The notes beneath the pieces are model-generated. The model saw only the letters and a program-made list of their open reading frames with translations, did not search any database and was not told the DNA's origin. The position numbers were made by a program, and so were the translations under genes. This document shows, one piece after another, positions 1 through 7,702 of a DNA stretch of 64,000 nucleotides. Source of the stretch: Candidatus Delongbacteria bacterium (lineage in GTDB: Bacteria; UBA4055); assembly GCA_016937995.1 (NCBI GenBank), contig JAFGVM010000031.1, forward strand, positions 7,222 to 71,221, read 5' to 3'. Position 1 is the stretch's first letter; each line of letters starts with the position of its first letter.

Positions 1-1034
1 AAATATCTCCAATTTCACTTGATTCACTTAAAAACTTAGATATTGAAGATATTCAGAGATTTGCAAAAGAGTATTTCAATCAGAAAAGATTTAAAAGAAA
101 GAGGTTCAAACATTATAAATATGATCTGGCTATAATGATAGATCCTGATGAAAAGTATCCGCCTTCGGATAAAAAGGCCCTTGAATTGTTTAAAAAAGCA
201 GCTGAAGAAGTAGGTTTTTATACTGAATTCATTACAAGATCAGATTATGACAGACTTCCCGAATTTGATGCTTTATTCATTAGGGAAACAACAACAGTAA
301 ATGATTATACCTATCTGTTTTCAAGAAGAGCTTATGCTGAAGGACTTGTTGTAATAGACGATCCGTGGTCAATAGTAAAGTGTTCAAATAAAATGTATCT
401 ATATGAAAGAATGATAAAAAGCAGAATGTTAATTCCCAAAACATGGATGTTAAGTAAAGGTATGAAATTTGAGACAATGATAGATGAGGTAAATTTTCCG
501 TTAGTACTCAAACAACCTGACGGAAGTTTTTCCAAAGGTATGTATAAAGTGAATAATTTAAACGAGATGAAGGAGTCGTTGAAATTAATGTATAAAACTT
601 CTGATCTTATAGTTGCCCAGGAATTTTTAAAATCAGATTTTGACTGGAGGATCGGTGCTTTGGATGGTAATCCTCTTTTCGCATCAAAATATTATATGGC
701 AAGAGGTCACTGGCAGATCTATAATTGGGACAGTGAGGATAATGATGATCTTCATTCCGGTGATTTTGAGACAATCCCTGTAGATAAAGTTCCTTTAAAT
801 GTAATAACCACTGCTATAAAAGCATGTTCACTGATAGGTGACGGACTTTACGGTGTGGATCTAAAAGAAGTAGACGGGAAAGTATATGTTATTGAAATAA
901 ATGACAATCCGAACATTGATCATGAAATCGAAGATATTGTTCTGGGTTATGAATTGTATCTCAGGGTGATGAGATCAATTTATGACAGGATCGAAAAGCA
1001 GAGGGGTGGAGAGGCCCGTTTAGTTTCATTATAA
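1..1034 (+). CDS. RimK-like ATP-grasp ligase (5' end outside window)
   Basis: The frame is open to the window edge (first full codon at base 3), so the gene starts upstream and the ATG at 135 is internal. The visible part is the end of a RimK-like N-terminal domain (lysine/arginine-rich linker, then DPDEKYPPSDKKAL) followed by an ATP-grasp domain: nucleotide-binding KQPDGSFSKG, VAQEFLKSDFDWRIG, and the metal-binding EINDNPNIDHE near the C-terminus. The family joins an amino acid or peptide to a carboxylate using ATP; long fused forms are often called RimK family, substrate unknown. A terminator follows, so this ends its transcript. Family is fairly sure; substrate is not inferable. Confidence 0.85.
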   Translation, partial: ISPISLDSLKNLDIEDIQRFAKEYFNQKRFKRKRFKHYKYDLAIMIDPDEKYPPSDKKALELFKKAAEEVGFYTEFITRSDYDRLPEFDALFIRETTTVNDYTYLFSRRAYAEGLVVIDDPWSIVKCSNKMYLYERMIKSRMLIPKTWMLSKGMKFETMIDEVNFPLVLKQPDGSFSKGMYKVNNLNEMKESLKLMYKTSDLIVAQEFLKSDFDWRIGALDGNPLFASKYYMARGHWQIYNWDSEDNDDLHSGDFETIPVDKVPLNVITTAIKACSLIGDGLYGVDLKEVDGKVYVIEINDNPNIDHEIEDIVLGYELYLRVMRSIYDRIEKQRGGEARLVSL

Positions 1035-1054
1035 TAAAAATATCTAAACGTGTA

Positions 1055-1084
1055 GTAGGTGACGCAGATCTGCGTCACCCTACG
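1055..1084. repeat. Short intergenic palindrome, GTAGG...CCTAC family
   Basis: GTAGGTGACGC and GCGTCACCCTAC face each other around AGATCT, with one unpaired base. It belongs to a loose family of GTAGGG...CCCTAC palindromes in gaps of this window (8.8, 30.0, 51.8-51.95, 55.7 and 57.7 kb). It has no T-run and is followed by a separate terminator, so it is probably a REP-like mobile or structural repeat. Confidence 0.6.
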
Positions 1085-1087
1085 AAA

Positions 1088-1120
1088 TAAAAAATGCCTG
1101 ATTAATCAGGCATTTTTTTT
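1088..1120. terminator. Bidirectional terminator between ATP-grasp gene and ssrA
   Basis: A perfect 20-nt palindrome, ATGCCTGATTAATCAGGCAT, at 1094-1113 has an A-run on one side and a T-run on the other. It can end the plus-strand ATP-grasp transcript and the minus-strand ssrA transcript. Confidence 0.85.
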
Positions 1121-1121
1121 G

Positions 1122-1474
1122 TGGAGATGAGGGGAGTTGAACCCCTGTCCGAAAAAGCATTCATAAGAACGTCTACATGCTTAGTCTATTCTTGAATTTC
1201 GCCTAAAGAGCTCCGATAAGACAAGGTACTCGATAAACTATCCCGATAAATCGCACTCTTCACCCTCAGGAGAGGATCAGAGCAAACCTATTCAAATGGC
1301 GTCCATCCAACAAAGGAATAGGAACTCTGGAGGTGGACGAGCTACCTTCTAGGCAGCTAATGCGTAATTATTATTAGCATTTATCAGTTTCACAAGACCT
1401 TTAACGATTTACTTGTGGTGATCGACATGCAGTTCAAACCAATGATCAATCCCGTCGAATCCAGAAACATCCCC
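1122..1474 (-). ncRNA. ssrA: tmRNA (transfer-messenger RNA)
   Basis: The RNA starts GGGGATGTTTCTGGATTCGA and ends in a T-arm with GGTTCAACTCC and the acceptor strand CATCTCC plus discriminator A. The 5' GGGGATG and 3' CATCTCC pair over 7 bp with one G-U. CCA is not encoded (the next bases are CAA), so it must be added. The tag frame at 1378-1349 reads ANNNYALAA then TAG: an ordinary ALAA-type degradation tag, but short. The RNA rescues stalled ribosomes and marks the product for proteolysis. Confidence 0.96.
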
Positions 1475-1486
1475 TGGATCGTGTTA

Positions 1487-1515
1487 AATATACTTAAGAG
1501 ATTATCATTTTACAA
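1487..1515 (-). promoter_or_regulatory. Sigma-70-type promoter of ssrA
   Basis: On the minus strand TTGTAA (1515-1510) and TATATT (1492-1487) are separated by exactly 17 nt. The -10 box lies 12 nt before the first base of the tmRNA (1474). Seen in sequence; no transcription data. Confidence 0.7.
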
Positions 1516-1559
1516 GGAGTAAAATCATATAAGGAGTAGTTGTTATTGACAAGGAGTAA

Positions 1560-1590
1560 TAAAAAAAGGCTGTATGGATACAGCCTTAAA
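1560..1590 (-). terminator. Terminator of the CBS-pair gene
   Basis: AAGGCTGTAT-GG-ATACAGCCTT at 1565-1586 forms a 10-bp stem. On the minus strand it is followed by a run of T. It sits just past the stop of the CBS gene and before the ssrA promoter. Confidence 0.85.
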
Positions 1591-1611
1591 TTAAAAATGT
1601 TGGTCTATTTC

Positions 1612-2103
1612 TTAAGATTGACCACCAGTGATGTAGTCATTAAGCAGTTTGTTGTTTTTTCTTGCTGCATCAAGTAGGAACTTAATCGCATCTCCGATAG
1701 AAAGGATACCCACGATCTTACCATTATCTTCGATAGGAATGTGGCGAATTCTTTCTTCTGTCATCTTTTCCATTAAATTTTCAAGAGTATCCTCTTTTTT
1801 ACATGTATGGATATTCTCTACGAGGGTCATGTACTGCTTAACTTTCAACTCTTTTAATCCTTTTTCTTTTAGTCCTGTAACCCCAAGTTCCTTTCTTTCA
1901 AGTTGAGTCATTCTTTCTGAAACTTTACAAATACTTAAAATGTCCTTTTCAGTAATAATTCCAACAAATACATCATTGTCGTAGATAAGTACTGCGCTGA
2001 TGTTCTCATCAAGCATTTGATTCATTACCTCGCAAAGAGAATTTTCAGGTGAAGCAGTGTGTAATGTAGTATTTTTCGATTCTAACATTTTTTGAACTTT
2101 CAT
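1612..2103 (-). CDS. CBS-domain pair protein
   Basis: A 163-residue protein made only of two CBS motifs (about residues 8-60 and 88-150) separated by a charged insert rich in Glu and Lys. Motifs such as AVLIYDNDVFVGIITEKDI and IRHIPIEDNGKIVGILSIGD are the paired strands of Bateman modules, which bind adenosine nucleotides and sense energy state. There is no fused catalytic or DNA-binding domain and no signal peptide. The start has a good site, AAAGGAG, 6 nt before the ATG. It is transcribed alone and ends in its own terminator. The ligand is unknown. Confidence 0.88.
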   Translation of the reverse strand: MKVQKMLESKNTTLHTASPENSLCEVMNQMLDENISAVLIYDNDVFVGIITEKDILSICKVSERMTQLERKELGVTGLKEKGLKELKVKQYMTLVENIHTCKKEDTLENLMEKMTEERIRHIPIEDNGKIVGILSIGDAIKFLLDAARKNNKLLNDYITGGQS

Positions 2104-2377
2104 GATTGCTCCTTTTCTTCAATATATTTAGTTTCATTGTTTACTGGTCGATAATTTTAATCCTCAAACGTAATGTAATACTATATACAGCACAAAATCA
2201 AGAAAAAATAAAATAAATAAAACATTTATAATAAACAGGAATAATTTTCAATCATTTTGAATTAGAATTATCGTTGAATTAATCAAAAATTTACCCTAAA
2301 ATGCAAATAGGGATTTCCTTTTAAAAAAAGCTTAAAAAAAAACTTGACAAGTATGAACTGTTTTTATAATTTCTAAC

Positions 2378-2419
2378 TGTGAAAAAAATCACGAATATTA
2401 ATGTATAGATAATTATATT
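2378..2419 (+). promoter_or_regulatory. CRP/FNR-family site and -10 box upstream of hydA
   Basis: TGTGA-N6-TCACG lies at 2378-2393 and TATATT at 2414-2419, 20 nt further on. This puts the site near -41.5 of the implied start, the usual class II activator position. The hydG promoter has the same site and spacing (6053-6094). A second possible promoter, TTGACA at 2344 with TATAAT at 2365, has a short 15-nt spacer; if that were used, the site would instead block it. The rest of the 2104-2449 gap is AT-rich with nothing else seen. Confidence 0.65.
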
Positions 2420-2449
2420 GTTAATAAAGCCAAATAATAGGAGTATTAA

Positions 2450-4237
2450 ATGGGAAAACAAGTAAGCATAGTTATCGATGGAAAGAGCATCGAAACCTGC
2501 GCGTGTAACACAATTGTTCAAGCAGCAAAAGAGAATGGGATACACATTCCTACTCTATGTTATCACCCTGATCTTAAACCATCTGGTAGTTGCGGAATTT
2601 GTATCGTTGATATTGAAGGGTTCAGACAACCTGAAAGATCATGTACTACAAAAGTTCAGGACGGTATGGTAATAACAACCAACACTAAAAAGCTAAGAGA
2701 TACCAGAAAGACCATCTTAGAGATGATCCTTGCAGACCATGATACTGATTGCCCTGCATGTTTGGCTAATAACAAGTGTGAACTTCAGGATCTTTGTGAT
2801 AACATGAGCGTAACAACTCAGTCGATCCCTAAGAACCTAAAGAAGCTTCCTATTGATAACACAAGTCCAGCGATCCAAAGAGATCCTAACAAATGTATAG
2901 CTTGTGGAAGATGTATCGAAGTATGTTCAACAATTCAAACTGTTAATGCTCTTACTGAATCAGGAAGAGGACACAAAGTATTTATTACAACAGCGTTTGA
3001 TGAAGGTATGGGAAACAGTCCATGTGTCAATTGTGGACAATGTACAGTATTCTGTCCAGTTGGTGCATTAACTGAAAAAAGTGAAATAGACCTTGTTTGG
3101 GATGCTATTCTTGATCCAACAAAGCATGTTGTTGTTCAGGAAGCTCCTGCTGTTAGAGTTGCTCTAGCGGAAGAATTCGGAATGGAAAAAGGACTTGCTA
3201 CACCTGGTAAGATGTATGCTGCATTAAGAAGACTAGGTTTTGATAAAATATTTGATACTAACTTCAGTGCCGACCTTACAATAATGGAAGAGGGAACTGA
3301 ATTATTAACAAGAGCAACAACCGGTGGAGTTCTTCCACTGATCACTTCTTGTTCTCCTGGATGGGTTAAATTTGGTGAAACATTCTTCCCAGACCTGGCT
3401 GCTCATGTTTCTACATGTAAATCTCCTCAGCAGATGCTAGGTACACTTATTAAAACATATTATCCTAAAATGTCAGGCGTTGATGCAAAAGATATAGTTT
3501 CTGTATCTATCATGCCTTGTACTGCAAAGAAATTTGAAGCAAGAAGACCAGAGATGAAAGATTCAGGATATCAGGATGTTGATTATGTTTTAACTACAAG
3601 AGAATTTGTAAGAATGATCAAAGAAGCTGGTATTGATTTTAAGAATCTTCCTGAAGAGAAAGCTGACAGCTTAATGGGTGAATACACTGGTGCAGCAACG
3701 ATTTTCGGTGCTACTGGTGGTGTTATGGAAGCAGCAGTAAGATCAGCATTCTTCCTATTGACTGGTGAGAATCTTCCAAGTCCGGAGTTGAAAGTTCTTA
3801 GAGGTGTTACAAATGATATTATTGAAGCTACAGTTGAGCACGAAAAACTTCCTTTCCCTATCAGAGTTGCTGTAGCGAACGGTCTTGGCAATGCAAGAAA
3901 AATCTTAGAGAAAGTAAAAGATCAAATTGCTACTAACGGTGCCAGCGAATATCACTTCATCGAGATCATGGCTTGTCCGGGTGGATGTGTTGGTGGTGGT
4001 GGTCAACCTTTTGGATGTGACCTTGTTGATAGAGGTATCAGGGGTGGAGGTCTTTATGATGAAGATACTGCACTTCCATTAAGATATTCTCACGAAAATC
4101 CAATGGTTACTAAGATCTATGAAGATTTCTTGGAAAAACCAAATTCAGAACTTGCACACAAATTATTACATACAAATTATTTCCAAAGATCAGAAAAAGA
4201 CGGCAGTGTAATCAAAGAAGTTACACATAAGCACTAA
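2450..4237 (+). CDS. hydA: [FeFe]-hydrogenase catalytic subunit
   Basis: Reversibly makes H2 from protons at the H-cluster in the cytoplasm. In order: an N-terminal [2Fe-2S] domain (Cys37, 48, 51, 65), a His-Cys [4Fe-4S] motif (His97, Cys101, 104, 110), two ferredoxin [4Fe-4S] clusters (Cys149-159 and Cys192-202), then the H-cluster domain with TSCSPGW (Cys301), MPCTAKK (Cys357) and MACPGGCVGGG (Cys509, Cys513). All H-cluster ligands are present and 595 residues is the usual length for NAD(P)-linked or bifurcating forms. The NuoE-NuoF fusion starts 23 nt later, so electrons probably come from NAD(P)H, perhaps with ferredoxin. Upstream are a CRP/FNR-type site and the start site AGGAG. Confidence 0.95.
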   Translation: MGKQVSIVIDGKSIETCACNTIVQAAKENGIHIPTLCYHPDLKPSGSCGICIVDIEGFRQPERSCTTKVQDGMVITTNTKKLRDTRKTILEMILADHDTDCPACLANNKCELQDLCDNMSVTTQSIPKNLKKLPIDNTSPAIQRDPNKCIACGRCIEVCSTIQTVNALTESGRGHKVFITTAFDEGMGNSPCVNCGQCTVFCPVGALTEKSEIDLVWDAILDPTKHVVVQEAPAVRVALAEEFGMEKGLATPGKMYAALRRLGFDKIFDTNFSADLTIMEEGTELLTRATTGGVLPLITSCSPGWVKFGETFFPDLAAHVSTCKSPQQMLGTLIKTYYPKMSGVDAKDIVSVSIMPCTAKKFEARRPEMKDSGYQDVDYVLTTREFVRMIKEAGIDFKNLPEEKADSLMGEYTGAATIFGATGGVMEAAVRSAFFLLTGENLPSPELKVLRGVTNDIIEATVEHEKLPFPIRVAVANGLGNARKILEKVKDQIATNGASEYHFIEIMACPGGCVGGGGQPFGCDLVDRGIRGGGLYDEDTALPLRYSHENPMVTKIYEDFLEKPNSELAHKLLHTNYFQRSEKDGSVIKEVTHKH

Positions 4238-4260
4238 TAAACGTAAAAACAGGAGATATA

Positions 4261-5982
4261 ATGCTTTCTCAAAAAGCTATAGAGTCGATCAAAGAATTGA
4301 CTTCAAAATATCCAAAGATAGAATCTGCTTTAATGCCTGCTTTAATGATCGCTCAGAAAGAGAATAATAATTATATTGACAGAGCATTAGCGGCAGAAGT
4401 AGCTAAACTGGTCGGTGTGTCAGAAGCTCACGCTTATGGTGTATTGACTTATTATACAATGTACAACACGAAGAACATTGGTAAATTTCATCTTCAGGTT
4501 GATACAAATATTCCTGCAACATTGATGGGAGCAAGAAAAATTGTTGAAGCTATATCTGAGGAGCTGAATATTGATCCGGGTGAAACCACAAAAGATGGTA
4601 TGTTCACGTTGAATGAAGTCGAGTGTCTTGCTTCATGTGGCACTTGTCCAGTTATTCAGGTCAATGATGTTTACTATGAAAATATGACAGTTGAAAAAAC
4701 AAAAGAACTTTTAGCTTCATTGAAGAATGGAATTATGCCTGAACCAAAGAATACATATTATTTTGGAACAGAGTGTAACGTTCTTCTAAAAAATAGAAAT
4801 GTTGAAAATTCAACTTCTATTGAAGTTTATAAAGCTAATGGTGGTTATAAAACTCTTGAAAAAGCTCTTACAATGGAGCCTCAGGCTATAATCAACGAAG
4901 TAAAAGCTTCAAGTATCCGTGGTCGTGGTGGTGCAGGATTTCCGGCAGGTGTAAAATGGGGATTCTTACCGAAGGGAACCGATAAACCAATCTATCTCAT
5001 TTGTAACGCGGATGAAGGTGAACCAGGTACTTTCAAAGACAGACAGATCATGGAATATGATCCTCACTTGTTAATAGAAGGTATGGTTATTTCAGCAAGA
5101 GCTATCGGGGCTAAGCTTGGATTTATCTATATCAGAGGTGAGTTCGACTGGATCGCTGACATTCTTGATAAGGCTGTTGCAGAAGCAAAAGCTGACGGTA
5201 AATTAGTTGATTTTAATATCATAGTTCACAGAGGTGCTGGAGCTTATGTCTGTGGTGAAGAGACTGCACTTATTGAATCTATTGAAGGAAAAAGAGGTGA
5301 ACCGAGAATCAAACCTCCGTTCCCTGCTGTAGAAGGACTTTACGGATGTCCAACTATCGTTAACAATGTTGAAACTTTAGCAAGTGTTCCTTTCATTATA
5401 GAAAAAGGTGCTGAAGCGTTTAAAGCATTTGGATATGAAAATAACACAGGTTTCAAACTTTTCGGAATAAGTGGAAACGTAAATAAGCCTGGTGTATACG
5501 AATATCCAATGGGTGTTCCTTTTAACAAGCTGATTGAAGCTGCAGGTGGAGTTAAAGGTAATCTTAAGGCTGCTATCGTTGGTGGACTTTCAGTTCAGAT
5601 ACTAAAAGCTAACGAACTAGCTGATCTTAACATGGATTATGACTCATGCTTGAAGCATGGAACAGGTCTTGGATCAGGTGGTATCATGATAATTAACGAT
5701 GAATTCTCAATACCTGAATTAGCTTACAGAACTATTAAGTTCTATGCACACGAATCATGCGGAAGGTGTGCTCCATGTCGTCATGGATCTGATTCAATTA
5801 AAATGCTTCTTGAGAAGATCGTTGTTTGCGGAAATGGAACCATGCAGGATATCGATACCATTGTAAAGGTATGTGATTCTGTTAAAGGAGTGACAATTTG
5901 TCCTACAGGTGAGGCTTTCTCAGTTCCGATCAAGGCAATGGTAGAAAAATTCAGACATGAATTTGAAGCTTTAATAAAGTAA
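4261..5982 (+). CDS. NuoE-NuoF fusion, NAD(P)H-oxidising hydrogenase subunit (HydC-HydB-like)
   Basis: A 573-residue fusion. Residues 1-155 are NuoE-like and about 165-573 are NuoF-like. The NuoF part has the FMN loop GRGGAGFPAG (221-230), the NADH-binding GAGAYVCGEETALIES (325-340) and the [4Fe-4S] ligands Cys500, 503, 506 and Cys547. It should pass electrons from NAD(P)H to HydA. The NuoE part is odd: of the four [2Fe-2S] cysteines the first two are replaced (Asp81, Ala86 in VDTNIPATLMG) while CLASC (122, 126) remains. Both changes are multi-base, so they are not single sequencing errors. It also lacks the extra C-terminal ferredoxin domain of classical HydB. It shares the hydA operon and ends at a strong terminator. 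Confidence 0.9.
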   Translation: MLSQKAIESIKELTSKYPKIESALMPALMIAQKENNNYIDRALAAEVAKLVGVSEAHAYGVLTYYTMYNTKNIGKFHLQVDTNIPATLMGARKIVEAISEELNIDPGETTKDGMFTLNEVECLASCGTCPVIQVNDVYYENMTVEKTKELLASLKNGIMPEPKNTYYFGTECNVLLKNRNVENSTSIEVYKANGGYKTLEKALTMEPQAIINEVKASSIRGRGGAGFPAGVKWGFLPKGTDKPIYLICNADEGEPGTFKDRQIMEYDPHLLIEGMVISARAIGAKLGFIYIRGEFDWIADILDKAVAEAKADGKLVDFNIIVHRGAGAYVCGEETALIESIEGKRGEPRIKPPFPAVEGLYGCPTIVNNVETLASVPFIIEKGAEAFKAFGYENNTGFKLFGISGNVNKPGVYEYPMGVPFNKLIEAAGGVKGNLKAAIVGGLSVQILKANELADLNMDYDSCLKHGTGLGSGGIMIINDEFSIPELAYRTIKFYAHESCGRCAPCRHGSDSIKMLLEKIVVCGNGTMQDIDTIVKVCDSVKGVTICPTGEAFSVPIKAMVEKFRHEFEALIK

Positions 5983-5990
5983 CAAATTAG

Positions 5991-6017
5991 AAGGTGGGGA
6001 TTCCCCACCTTTTTTTA
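5991..6017 (+). terminator. Terminator of the hydA operon
   Basis: AAGGTGGGGA and TTCCCCACCTT form a nearly loop-free GC-rich palindrome followed by seven T, 9 nt after the stop codon. Confidence 0.9.
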
Positions 6018-6033
6018 TTTCGCATTTTTAATA

Positions 6034-6094
6034 TGTGAAACATTTCACAATATGTGATTTTTCTCATGTTAATGTGTTAATATATTCGTATATT
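6034..6094 (+). promoter_or_regulatory. Tandem CRP/FNR-family sites and -10 box upstream of hydG
   Basis: TGTGAAACATTTCACA at 6034-6049 is a perfect palindrome of the CRP/FNR/HcpR type. A second copy, TGTGA-N6-TCATG, is at 6053-6068, its centre 19 nt further on. TATATT follows at 6089-6094, exactly 20 nt after the second site, as at hydA. Which family member binds (CRP, FNR, HcpR) cannot be told from the site alone. Confidence 0.7.
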
Positions 6095-6127
6095 ACCAAG
6101 GAAGATAATTAACTTAAAGGTAAAAAA

Positions 6128-7513
6128 ATGAAGAGCTTTATCAACGATAAGAAAATTCTTGAATATCTGAGTAATGCACTGCCACCTGATGCTGAAGAGA
6201 TTGATACTATTCTAAACCACGCGAAGGAACTCAAAGGTATCAGTTTTGAAGAAGCGGAAAGATTATTACTGGTAGAATCGAAAGAAGATATCGATAAACT
6301 TTCTGATACCGCAAATTTTATAAAAGAATCCATTTATGGAAAAAGGCTTGTACTTTTCGCACCACTTTATGTGTCTAATATTTGTAATAATGAATGTCTT
6401 TACTGCGGATTTAGAAAAAGTAACAAATCTATCGTTAGAAATACACTGACAATGGAACAAATTAGTGCTGAAACTGAAGCTTTGATCGATCAGGGTCACA
6501 AAAGGGTCCTTCTTGTTTCTGGAGAAGGATTAGGAAAGAATGCAATTGATTATACAATAGATGCTTTAAAGACAATTTATGCTGTTAAGAAACCTAAGGG
6601 TAATATAAGACGAATAAATGTTAACATAGCTGCTTCTGAAGTTGAAGACTATAAGAGGTTAAAAGAAGCAAATATCGGAACCTATCAGTTGTTCCAGGAA
6701 ACCTATCACGAAGAAACATATAAAAAAATGCACAGATCAGGACCAAAAGCGAATTATGAATACCATCTTACAGCAATGGACAGAGCAATGGAAGCGGGAA
6801 TTGATGATGTTGGTATAGGAATTCTATTCGGGTTGGCAGATTACAAATATGAGATAATGGCACTTTTGCAGCACATAAAACATCTTGAAGATAAATTTGG
6901 AGTTGGACCTCATACGATCTCAGTTCCACGATTAGAACCTGCCACAGGTTCAGATATAGCGTCCAATCCACCATTTCCAGTAACAGACAGTGATTTTAGA
7001 AAAATAATTGCGATATTAAGGATTACAGTTCCATATACAGGTATAATATTGAGTACCAGAGAAAATGCGGAAATGCGAAGAGAAGCATTACATCTAGGAA
7101 TATCTCAAATTAGTGCAGGATCAAAATCTGATCCTGGCGGGTATTCAAAAAAGGACCATTCTGATGCTCAGTTCTCACTTGGAGATCACAGATCGCTCCA
7201 TGAGGTCATTGAGGATATAGTAGACATGGATCATATACCTAGTTTCTGTACAGGATGTTACAGACTTGGAAGAGTTGGTAAGGATTTTATGGACCTTGCA
7301 AAGCCAGGTCTGATAAAAGCTCATTGTTATCCTAATGCTGTGTTTACTTTTGCTGAATATCTTGAAGACTTTGCTAATGAAACTTTAAAGAAAAAGGGAT
7401 ACGAACTTATCCTAAGAACTTTACCTGAAAATGTTATTGATCCCAAGAAAAGAGAAGCAGTTTTAAAGAACGTTGAAGAAATTAAGAATGGGAAGAGAGA
7501 TATTTATTACTAG
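6128..7513 (+). CDS. hydG: [FeFe]-hydrogenase maturase HydG, radical SAM tyrosine lyase
   Basis: Splits tyrosine to provide the CO and CN ligands of the H-cluster. The radical SAM motif CNNECLYC (Cys86, 90, 93) is near residue 90. The C-terminal auxiliary cluster motif is C-X2-C-X22-C (Cys374, 377, 400) within CTGCYRLGRVGKDFMDLAKPG; this motif separates HydG from ThiH. The length, 461 residues, is normal. It opens the maturation gene run hydG-hydE-hydF, with its own promoter carrying two CRP/FNR-type sites, and is separated from the structural operon by a terminator. Confidence 0.95.
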   Translation: MKSFINDKKILEYLSNALPPDAEEIDTILNHAKELKGISFEEAERLLLVESKEDIDKLSDTANFIKESIYGKRLVLFAPLYVSNICNNECLYCGFRKSNKSIVRNTLTMEQISAETEALIDQGHKRVLLVSGEGLGKNAIDYTIDALKTIYAVKKPKGNIRRINVNIAASEVEDYKRLKEANIGTYQLFQETYHEETYKKMHRSGPKANYEYHLTAMDRAMEAGIDDVGIGILFGLADYKYEIMALLQHIKHLEDKFGVGPHTISVPRLEPATGSDIASNPPFPVTDSDFRKIIAILRITVPYTGIILSTRENAEMRREALHLGISQISAGSKSDPGGYSKKDHSDAQFSLGDHRSLHEVIEDIVDMDHIPSFCTGCYRLGRVGKDFMDLAKPGLIKAHCYPNAVFTFAEYLEDFANETLKKKGYELILRTLPENVIDPKKREAVLKNVEEIKNGKRDIYY

Positions 7514-7558
7514 AGGAATATTCAATGTCTAACACTGAATGACAAATGTTCAAATTTT

Positions 7559-7650
7559 GGGTTCGATCCCCATTCGACCCTAAAATGAAAAAACATAGTT
7601 CTACCACCACCCCGTCAGCTATAAGCTGACACACCTCCACCGGAGGGGAA
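7559..7650. repeat. Hairpin-rich intergenic repeat between hydG and hydE
   Basis: The 189-nt gap holds GTCAGCT-ATA-AGCTGAC (7614-7630), CCTCC-ACC-GGAGG (7634-7646) and an imperfect GGGTTCGA...TCGACCC pair (about 7559-7580). No T-run follows, so these are not clear terminators. They look like mobile REP-type repeats, but could tune hydE expression or mRNA stability. The hydE start has its own AAGGA site after them. Confidence 0.5.
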
Positions 7651-7702
7651 TGAAAAACAGTGAACAAGGTGGCTTTAGTCCATTGCAAAGAAGGAATAAC
7701 TT

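Noticed and set aside
135-137. ATG as start of the first gene
   Set aside because: The frame is open upstream to the window edge and encodes family sequence, so this Met is internal.
2344-2370. TTGACA...TATAAT as the main hydA promoter
   Set aside because: The spacer is only 15 nt, and the CRP/FNR-site plus TATATT arrangement is repeated exactly at hydG; kept only as an alternative.
7559-7580. tRNA T-arm-like GGTTCGATCCC between hydG and hydE
   Set aside because: No acceptor, D or anticodon arm can be built around it; it is part of a hairpin repeat.
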